Assembly: GCA_029962745.1 (NCBI GenBank)
Contig: CM057169.1
Location: forward strand, 18,006,566 to 18,070,565
DNA length: 64,000 nt
From: Echinometra lucunter
Lineage: Eukaryota > Echinodermata > Echinoidea > Camarodonta > Echinometridae
Direction of reading: 5' to 3'
Below the pieces are notes generated by a model. That model was given only the letters and a program-made list of their open reading frames with translations. It had not been told where the DNA came from and did not search any database. This document shows positions 55,575-64,000 of this stretch, piece after piece. How positions within the stretch are numbered: position 1 is the stretch's first letter; each line of letters starts with the position of its first letter. Position numbers and translations under genes: made by a program.

Positions 55575-56400
55575 AAGTTGGACAGGACCTAGTCTCGAGG
55601 CTCGTTACGTTGACAGTGTGGGTAGCAGGGGCAGGTGAAGCACTCTGGAATCCCAACTAACTTCCTGAAAAATGAAAAGAGGGAGTTTTTAGACTTGATC
55701 GCTGATCTCTCATTCACAGAGGCTCTTTACTTTGACAGTATTGGCACTCATGGGAAGGTGAACCAGCTAGTTTCCTGAAAAAAAGCAGTTTTTAGACTTG
55801 ATCGCTGATCTCTCATTCACAGAAGCTTGTTACATTGTTGGCTCTGGGGGGGGGGGGTTGTAAATCGGCTACATGTAGCTTCCTGAATAAAAAGCAGTTT
55901 TTAAACTTGAATGCTGATCTTTCATGGGAAGAGGCCCGTTACATTGACAATGTTGGCACCCATGAGAAGGTGAACCAGCTAGCTTCCTGAAAAAAAGTTT
56001 TTAGACTTGATCGCTGATCACACATTGTCCTATTGGCAGAGAGAGAGAGAGAGGGAGGGAAAGATATGAAGAAAGAGAGAAAGAATGAAGAAGAAGAAGA
56101 AGAAGAAGAAAAAGTAGAAGAAGATGAAGAAGAAGATGAAGAAGAAAAGATGAAGAAGAAGATGAAGAAGAAAAGATGAAGAAGAAGAACAAGAGGAAGA
56201 AGAAGAACAAGAACAAGAACAAGAACAAGAACAAGAACAAAAAGGAGAAGAAGACAGAAGATAGAAGAATGAGGGATAGATGGATGGAGTGTCTCTGAGT
56301 ATCGGCAGTGTGGGAAGGTGAGCCAGTTAGCTTCCTGATAAAAGGAGTTTTTAGACTTGAATACTGGTTTCTCAATAGCAGAGGAAGGTCATGTGAGTCA
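55575..56400. repeat. About 105-bp tandem repeats interrupted by a purine array
   Basis: The unit contains AGCTTCCTGAAAAAAAG, AGTTTTTAGACTTGATCGCT, GATCTCTCATTCACAGAGGC, GTTACATTGACAGTGTTGGC and GGAAGGTGAACCAGCTAG. Units start near 55575, 55667, 55773, 55880 and 55984. A GA/GAAGAA array (56038-56270) then intervenes before a last unit at about 56290-56390. Confidence 0.85.
56038..56270. repeat. (GA)n, (GAA)n and (GAACAA)n purine array
   Basis: Starts AGAGAGAGAG, passes through GAAGAAGAA and GAAGATGAAGAA, ends (AAGAAC)n. Long open frames on both strands are artefacts. Confidence 0.92.
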
Positions 56401-57063
56401 GATAATATTGGGAGGAGAATCGCTTTTCTCACAAGAAGAGCTGGCACCAAAAAAAAATGCTCCATAAATTAGAGGTTTAAATAAAAATGCTCCTCACATT
56501 AAAGGTTTAAATAAATTTAGTTGTGAACATGATTTAACACACGTATCTTTTATGCAAGGTGGATAATATGAGACTAGTTAATCAGTTTCATGCCAATTTT
56601 TTTTTTTTTTTTTTTTTTGCTACTAAAACTGTATTTGAGCTTTAAAGTAGTATAGACCTTTATATAGTTATCAAATTTGACAGAGGAAATTGATTCAAAG
56701 CCAAAGTAGACAGTATACAAAGCAGAAGTGCACATAATGTCTTCTATGTTCTCATGACATTCACACTGGTTTCCTACAAAACCGCATATGATATTATAAT
56801 AGCAGAAAGGTAGACTACTGCTACCGGTATGTTCATGTTATTCTGACCATGGATCCTGACTAAGCACACCTGATCCTTATTTGATAGGTCTTTCAAGCTG
56901 CCTTGTCTGTAAAAAAAAAACAGAACACATCTTATTTTCAGCCTACATTTTCATGAAGTGTAACAATTTCTTTCCTTCAAACTTTCTTCATTCTTTTGCT
57001 ATTTGCAATGACTGTATTTTCCACAATTTTGCATTTTTTTTTTCAATATACATCACCTGTTCA

Positions 57064-57120
57064 GAGCCAGAAGGGCATTAACTCATATCATTTTATATAG
57101 ACTTAATGCCCTTCTGGCTC
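57064..57120. repeat. GAGCCAGAAGGGC hairpin repeat, copy 4 (perfect stem)
   Basis: GAGCCAGAAGGGCATTAA (57064-57081) and TTAATGCCCTTCTGGCTC (57103-57120) form a perfect 18-bp stem with a 21-base loop. Confidence 0.9.
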
Positions 57121-57347
57121 CAAACAGACAATATATGCCTATCATTCAAAATATGAAGGTGTTGAAAAGTCTGCTATGTTACATGTATCTCTCAAAGAGA
57201 GTCAACTGTGACTTAATTGTTCCATCAACTTTCTTTTCAAGATTTCAAACTACATTCATTAGTTATAACATAAGTGTTATTCGGTACTCTTAAACTCAAT
57301 GAAATGAAAATATGATAGTCCATGACAGTTCTCTATTTGCATTGTCA

Positions 57348-57520
57348 TTCATTTATTCATTCATTTATTAATTAATTAATTCATTTATTCATTCATTCAT
57401 TCCTTCCTTAATTAATTTATTCATTCATTCATTCATTCATTCATTTGATCATTCATTCATTCATTTATCCATTCATCCATTCGTCATTTATTTATCCATT
57501 CATTCATTCATTCATTCATA
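57348..57520. repeat. (ATTC)n microsatellite
   Basis: TTCATTCATTCA tracts with TTAA and CATC variants, about 170 bp. Confidence 0.95.
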
Positions 57521-57529
57521 AATTGTAAA

Positions 57530-58020
57530 GTGGAGGCTTGAACTGCTGAAGCCTTGATTTAAACATGCTAGAACATTTCACAGCTTACACTTCATAGTTA
57601 CATGAGAGTCTCCAATAGGCAGAAATGATTATTAATCACCATGATCAATCTCCTGAAATGTCACAATGTCACGCAGCAGTTAATGATTAAAACATACAGT
57701 GAAGGAGTTATGATAAAGAAGAGAAGCACTCCACAGATTTTCATGTCATCCATTTAAGGAGGGATTAAAGTGCCGGTTAGGAGATTTATCTTTATCCTAG
57801 CGATTAGCCACATTTCATCTGTTTGACAGTTAGCTCTAATAGATGTCAGAAGAGTGATTTATTCAGAAAATGTGAATAAAACACTCTGAGAGTCAGCAAC
57901 CTGCACAAAGGCCTCTACAACTTTCTAAAAACAAATTTGGTTGACACGACCTTTCTGTTTCAGCTTTTGATGATATAACTGAAATATACTACACTGACTG
58001 GGACAAAAAAAGGACAAAAA
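57530..58020. other. No feature seen
   Basis: No exon or named repeat recognised. Confidence 0.4.
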
Positions 58021-58239
58021 CAAAAAATACAGGAGACAGAGGGAGAGAGAGAGAAAGTGAGAAAGAGAGAAGTCATTTTAGAAAATAAGAGAGGAGAGGA
58101 AACAAAGAGAGGAAGAGACAGATTCAGAGACAAGGACCACAGAAAGGGAGGAAGGATGGACAAAGAAAAAGGTTCGGGGTGAAGAGAGAGATATGGGGGT
58201 GAATCTTCCTCAGACTATCATCTTTATTAAAGCAAGAGA

Positions 58240-59310
58240 CCATTTACTACTATCCAACCCCCCCCCCTCTCTCTCTCTCTCCCACTGCATGGGACCAACA
58301 TATTTCAGTCTGCCCCCCCATTTCCTCAGACACACTAGCCACCCCTCCCTCTCCTCCCCTGCTGGCCCTTTCCCTCCCTTCTTTGCATCCCCCCAAAGAC
58401 ATCCAAGGTGAAGGGCCCTACCACCACCCAAACCCCATCTCCCTCCCACTGGGAAGTTTAATGAAGTACATGTAAGGGATGTAATATTTCAGTCTGCCTC
58501 CCCCCCCCCCCCATCTCCTCTGATGCATTCTATAAGCCCCCTCCCCTTTTGATTCTCTGTCTCCTTCCTCTCCTCCATCTCCCCCTCTAACCCCCCCCCC
58601 CCCCATTCCCTATCATTCCTTGCCCCTCTCCCCAAAGACATCCAAGGTGAAGGACCCTACCACCACCCAAACCCCATCTCCCTCTCAGTGGGACCATTAA
58701 TGAAGTAATGGGTGTGCTATTTCAGTATGTCCCCTCCCCCCCCCTCCTCTAATTCACAATACATACATGTAATCTCCACCCGATCAACCCTCCCTCCCCC
58801 TCCTAAAAGACATCCAAGATGAAGGGCCCTACCACCACCCAAACCCTATCTCCTCCCACTGGGACCATTAATGAAATCGTGGCTGTTGTGATATTTCAGT
58901 CTGCCCCCATCTCCTCAGACTCATACTAGCCCCTCTTCAATCCTCCCTCTCCCCTTTCCCTCCCTTCTTTGCCCCCCCCCCCCCCCCCCCCTCCCCAAAG
59001 ACATCCAAGATGAAGGACCCTATCACCACCCAAACCCTATCTCCCTCCCACTGGGACCATTAGTGAAATCGTGGATGTTGTGATATTTCAGTCTGCCCCC
59101 ATCTCCTCAGACTCATACTAGCCCCTCTTCAATCCTCCCTCTCCCCTTTCCCCTTTCCCCTTTCCCTCCCTTCTTTGCCCCCCCCCCCCCTCCCCCTCCT
59201 TGACATCCAAGGTGAAGGACCCTACCACCACCCAAAATCTATCTCCCTCCCACTGGGATCATTAATGAAGTCATGGATGTTGTGATATTTCAGGATGTGG
59301 GCACAGGATG
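58240..59310. repeat. C-rich minisatellite, about 175-235-bp units, 5-6 copies
   Basis: Units start with TATTTCAGTCTGCCCCC at about 58300, 58484, 58718, 58891, 59083 and (changed) 59284. Each contains a poly(C) run, AAAGACATCCAAG-TGAAGG, CCCTACCACCACCCAAA and CTCCCACTGGGACCATTAAT. Length varies mainly in the C/CT runs. Confidence 0.92.
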
Positions 59311-59990
59311 GGTGTTCGTCTTACCATGCTGTCTTGACATTCAAAGAAAACCATTCCCCTTACTCTGCATGCTAATTAAACACTTAAGGCACGGTCACAG
59401 GGATTCCCAGACAAATAACGCAAGGTTCTGAAAATGCTAACCATGTGAGGTCATAAAGAGACAAAAATATGTCATTCACACTGATGGGGGTCGGTGACTG
59501 TGCAGCAAAATGTGTTTGTATTACAGTATACAAAACTAATAAAGACTTTCAATCAGTCAAGATGCAGAACATGTAACTGTCAGAATGTAAGGCATTAGAT
59601 TATTAAAGCCAAAGAAATGGCCATAGAGGTCCAGGGACCACTGCTATAGGTTCCAAATGATTTTTTTTTCAAATATATTCAACAATGAAAGTTGATTTCC
59701 ATAGCTTGGCAACCTATCTTATTTTTCTATAAAAAAGATGAATACCAAGATTCCATAATCAGCTGAACTTTGCTGGATAGAGGGGAAATATTATGCTTGG
59801 ACTACACACACTTAATAATTAGGCATATACCATAAAGTCAAGTAAAAATATCAGAAACTTAGTAAATGGAGATAAAAGCCCTGACAAATAAGAACTGTGA
59901 AGAAATGAAGCAAGTTACTTCAGTCTTGGTTTGTACAAGTTTGTACAGGTTTACATGTACATACACATAAGTACTGGGGTAACATAGGAG
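59310..59990. other. No feature seen
   Basis: No exon or named repeat recognised. Confidence 0.4.
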
Positions 59991-60195
59991 AAGGAAAGAG
60001 GGAAAGAGAAATAAGAGAGAGAGGGAAAGAGAAATAAGAGAGAGAGAGGGGGAGGGAAGGGATGAAAAGATATATAGATAATTACAGAAAGTGCTAGAGA
60101 AATGAGAGATGGAGAGAGAGAGAGAGATAGAGAGATACAGCAAAAAGGAAAGAAAGAAATGCAGAGAAAAGGAGGGAAGAGAGCGAGAGAAAGCA
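59990..60195. repeat. GA-rich tract
   Basis: GAAAGAGAAATAAGAGAGAG units, two tandem copies at the start, then degenerate purine sequence. Confidence 0.85.
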
Positions 60196-60199
60196 GGAA

Positions 60200-61110
60200 G
60201 CAAGTTTACAGAGGCCTATTGGAGGATCAAAAAAGAAAGTTTTCAAAGGCACAGAGGCAACCATACACTACCTGAAAGATTAAAACCAAAGATATCTCCA
60301 GCACTAATTAATTGACTTCAAAAACATCCTCAACGAGTTCTGGGCCCAGAGTTGAGCTCATTTCAATTTCCTTGTAGTGAGCCCACAGGTTGGGTAGCAA
60401 TGATAAATTCATCTGCTGAAATATGGTGGTGTTTATAGATTTTAAGCACAAACTTCCTGCAGGTAAACACAGTTGAAGATCAAAAACATCCTCATCCTTT
60501 AATATACTTCAATACTGTCTAGACATATTGAAGGTATTTTAATCCCTTAAGGCTAATGTTCCGCCTGAAATCATCAGAATGTATGAACAATCCCCTTTAT
60601 CATGGTACTATAAATCACTTAGTGAATAGTGATGCACTGTTCAATTGTACTATCCTGATTTCTTTATTTTTCATCAGGGGTGGTTGCAGACATTTCTCAT
60701 AATAGTAGAATGACAAGAATAAATAATATTTTTTGCTCACTTTAAATTTTTTGATGGCCCAACTATAGCAATGTGAAAAAAGTAAATGTTTGAGACGAGG
60801 CACTCCTGCATAATGTGTATGTATACAAAACATTTGTATTCCAAGAGTTTTACGCTGCAAAATGATTGACTTCAACTTTTGATATTCAGTAATTTTTTTC
60901 AAAGCTTCTTGCTATGCAAAAGACCACTGCAAGTAAATGCTAAAAGCCGACATGTTTGCAATAATTATCATTTAGAGGGACCTCCACTGTTTTAATACGA
61001 GTGTATTCCAAAAAGACAACTTTGAGAACTTCCTTCTTCTTGACAGATTTGAACTACACAGCTTATTAGCATTTATCAACTTGCATGTTACTGTTCATGA
61101 CCTTCTTGCA
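60200..61110. other. No feature seen
   Basis: AT-rich; no exon or repeat family recognised. Confidence 0.4.
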
Positions 61111-61114
61111 CTAT

Positions 61115-61518
61115 CCCGTGTTTGGACACAAAAAATTTGCCATCAAAACTGTACAGCTATACGATGGATTTGCGTGTCTGAACGCTGACTTACAAAACAA
61201 CGTATAAAGAGGTGTTGTATAACGAAATTAGGGTCTGACCATCGTTTCAAACTAGAACTCTATAAAGAATCACGGCCTATGTGTGTTTGAATGTATGGCG
61301 ACCACAGAACTGTATAACTGGGCAGGGCTTTACGTGAGTATGGTCAAAGGAGACATAACCTTGCCATGGCAACATGCGCAGGAGAAAAATGCGCATCTAT
61401 ACAATGTTTCTTGTGAGAGGTCGGGATGTGTGTATGAACGGTCTGTAGGCTATACGACGACAATTTTATACGATGTTTCCTTATCGAGTTTCGGTAGAAA
61501 CTTTTTTGTCTGAACGGG
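61115..61518. mobile_element. CCCGTTCAGAC-ended inverted-repeat element (about 404 bp)
   Basis: Left CCCGTGTTTGGACACAAAAA and right (reversed) CCCGTTCAGACAAAAAAGTT are terminal inverted repeats. The interior carries several CG-rich words (ACGATG, TACGACG, ATAACG) unlike the surrounding DNA. A partial copy lies at 40.34 kb. No ORF of note; target duplication unclear. Confidence 0.7.
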
Positions 61519-61829
61519 GATTACATGTATACATGTGGACACAAAGATCAAGCCAAGATAATTGGAAACATAAACATAAGGGAGTGGTTCATTATTAGCA
61601 TCAAGGAACCGCCCACTGTAACATGTCTATCACAAAACTAAGAGACGTCATCTCCTGCTAGTGCAGTTTGTGGGGAGTGGAAAGGGAGGGGTGGGGTAGC
61701 TTCATGTCTTGTCTCCTTCTGTTTTTGTCAGGATAAGGAAAGTGCCCCTTACTGAGATGAAAATTACCCTGTTATATTGAGTTCTGTGGTTATAATGCCC
61801 CTTTCACATTTGCTCTCCATCCTTATATT

Positions 61830-62082
61830 TCTTTCCTCTCCTCTTCTCCATCCTTCACCCTCTCGCTCTCTATCTCTTTCCTTCGCACTCTCCATATCTC
61901 TCTCTTTATTTCTCATCTCTCTCCTCTACTGTTCTTCTTTCTCCTCTATTCTCCTCCTCCTCGTTCTTCTTCTCCTTCTTCTCCTCCTTCTCCTTCTTCT
62001 TCTTCCTCTCCTTCTTCTTCTTCCTCCTCCTCTTCTCCTCCCCCTCCTCCTCCTCTCCTCCTCCTCCTCCTCCTCCTCTATG
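61830..62082. repeat. Pyrimidine-rich (CTCCTT)n array
   Basis: TCTCCT, TTCTTC and CCTCCT repeats, about 250 bp; open frames are artefacts. Confidence 0.92.
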
Positions 62083-62089
62083 CTTTAAT

Positions 62090-63590
62090 ACAGGCCATCA
62101 CGGTTTCATGCTAAATTATAATTAGACCTTTGATAGTTTAGGAATGATACTGTGACAGTTAAGCCACCTGGATGCTGCATAAAACATGACAAAAGGAACA
62201 GCATATTACAGGTGTACATGTATTACAAGAATACAATACTACAAGGGTCTGATATAATGAGACTATTCTACCAGATGACATCACTAATGTAAGTTTGTGA
62301 GAGAGTAATTCAAGTAGACTCCACCTTTCCCCCTTCATAGTCTGATCATGGTCTGATGGTCATCTCCGAAAAACCAGACCAGCAGGGGTGGCTGATATGA
62401 CCCCCTTTGAAATTTGAGCTGAATACAATCACCAAAAGGCACTTTGCTCTGTAAGTTACGTGCTCTATGTCACCGTAATACACTAGTATATTCAAAATAT
62501 GAGCTTCAAGGATTACTAAAAAAAGATACTGCGAGATAGGCTCTTGATTACCAAGAAAGCAACTAGTAAGTAGACTGTTCGACATATTCCATTATTTAGG
62601 GTGTTTACTGAATTGAACTGCCATTTGATTCTTAGCATTGTGGATATTTTTTTCTCTAAACTCCTCCCATAAACCCTATATGCCAGGTAAAGATTTCTGG
62701 GGTTATTTCATACTTACTAGCTGTATGCAAATATTTTTTTCAAGTGAGTGGTATATTTTAAATTTTAATCTAAAAAGAGTAATTTTCTCCAAAAGAGTAT
62801 ATGCAGGCAAATCAATAGCATGAAAAAAATCTGCATATAGTAACTAACCTAAGTCAGACATGCCATGCATATTTGCACAGGTACGGGTGTGTCAATTTCA
62901 AAATCTACTCCCAAGTTGCTTCTATTATGTACCTTCGTTAAAAAGTATTCTAAAACTTAAATTTGATCTTTAAAGAAGAGCTGAATACAATCACAATATT
63001 TGAAGCTGAAATGCCAACTGGCCTTGTGAAAGAAATAATAAAAATACTATGTAGCCCTAGATAAAGAGCACCAAAATGTCACAGATTGGCACATAATATT
63101 TAGGCCTATAAAACCACAGACAAGCAACACTTCCTTTCAAGAGCAGGCATCAAGTTCCCCCTTTCCCCCTTCACATCCATCCAGGGATGAGATCTGGATT
63201 TAAATCAAATCTTGATCCTTTTCAGGTCACGGTCTCCTGGATTTATACATTAAGAACCCTGAATATCAGCAGTCCTTCTTTCCACTGTGGTAATTCAGCT
63301 CCTAACCCTCACAATTTTAACACTTTTAAGTACCTATAACCAATTAAATATGACAATATATGTTTATTGATATGACTACAGAATTCCGGTCTTCTTAGCA
63401 TTTACCAGGGGAGGTTAAAGTAAATCATCATTTTCATCATGAACATTCTGCTAATACTGTTAATTTCAATTGAAAATTTCATATATTCTCCATTATCTCT
63501 AAAGATGCTGCTTGTCTCTTTGTAAACTCAACATATGTTGTGTCAAATACATTTTCCCATATGTCTTGAGCTAAGAAGACAAGCTACACC
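62090..63590. other. No feature seen
   Basis: AT-rich; no exon or repeat family recognised. Confidence 0.4.
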
Positions 63591-63594
63591 TTGA

Positions 63595-63835
63595 GAGATA
63601 ATGGGGATAATTTGAAATTTTGCATACAAAACATATGGAGAGTTGTCCTAAAACTGCCATTTTGAAGCAACATTGCCAATTTGAGGATCACCATAGAAAG
63701 TAAATTGAGACTTTTCAAACTTTCATAACTTTCTCATTTCATAACCGATTTTGATGGAACTTTTTTAAAAAATGATTCTCTCTATCCTGTCTTTCATTAA
63801 AAGTGATTTTTCCACAGGGTTTCATCCTCCTAATT
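63595..63835. repeat. Partial relative of the palindromic TTAA MITEs
   Basis: Contains ATTGCCAATTTGAGGATC, AACCGATTTTGATGGAAC and TTTTGCATACAAAA-like words resembling one arm of the 43.6- and 48.9-kb elements. No second arm seen. Confidence 0.45.
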
Positions 63836-64000
63836 CAGGAAAGAAGTGGAAAATACGCACTTGAGATACCACCTATCAGTCACAAACTCAGCCTCTCTGC
63901 ATGTCGTCCTCAGAACGAAACTTGCTTGCTTGCTGGTTTAACATGAAAACATGAATAAATGCAAAATTCAATCACGGCTACATCTCAAATCTCACATCCT

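Overview
This is eukaryotic, AT-rich, intron- and repeat-dense DNA, best read as a marine invertebrate nuclear genome. An echinoderm such as a sea urchin is my best guess. The reasons are small animal-type exons with GT..AG introns, many TTAA-flanked MITEs, long homopolymer G/C tracts, (AAG)n, (CT)n and (ATTC)n arrays, GGGCCCCGTTTCATAAAAC-type MITEs, and tRNA-derived SINE and LINE tails. The assignment is inference; nothing here proves the genus.

Two protein-coding genes can be assembled, both on the minus strand. The first (about 10.6-25.7 kb) is a complete 16-coding-exon gene for mitochondrial intermediate peptidase (MIPEP). All splice phases fit and give a 698-residue protein with an HEFGH zinc site. 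A probable non-coding first exon lies near 25.7 kb. The second (30.9-48.0 kb) is a six-coding-exon gene for a four-pass membrane protein with a Cys-rich loop, resembling the TMEM255 (FAM70) family. It carries an unusually long Ser/Pro-rich cytoplasmic tail in one big last exon, and predicts 675 residues. Its non-coding first exon(s) must lie upstream of 48.04 kb and were not found. The two genes share strand and are neighbours, but no functional link is visible.

The rest is repeats. At 0-8 kb there is a 122-bp tandem array, a 595-bp direct duplication with a small TIR element in only one copy, an ACGTC-rich inverted-repeat element and two (AAG)n arrays. In and around the genes there are at least four families of TTAA-flanked MITEs. 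One has piggyBac-like CCC...GGG ends (six copies). Two are long palindromes. There are also a 5'-truncated CR1/L2-like LINE, a tRNA-derived SINE and small hairpin repeats. From 48 to 64 kb I found no exon; this stretch holds a 557-bp palindrome, minisatellites, purine/pyrimidine-rich tracts and further MITEs.

The most striking pattern is that four TTAA-flanked MITEs, from two families and in both genes, begin 17-41 nt downstream of a 5' splice site, while none lies that close to a 3' splice site. I saw no bacterial, viral or CRISPR-type system.
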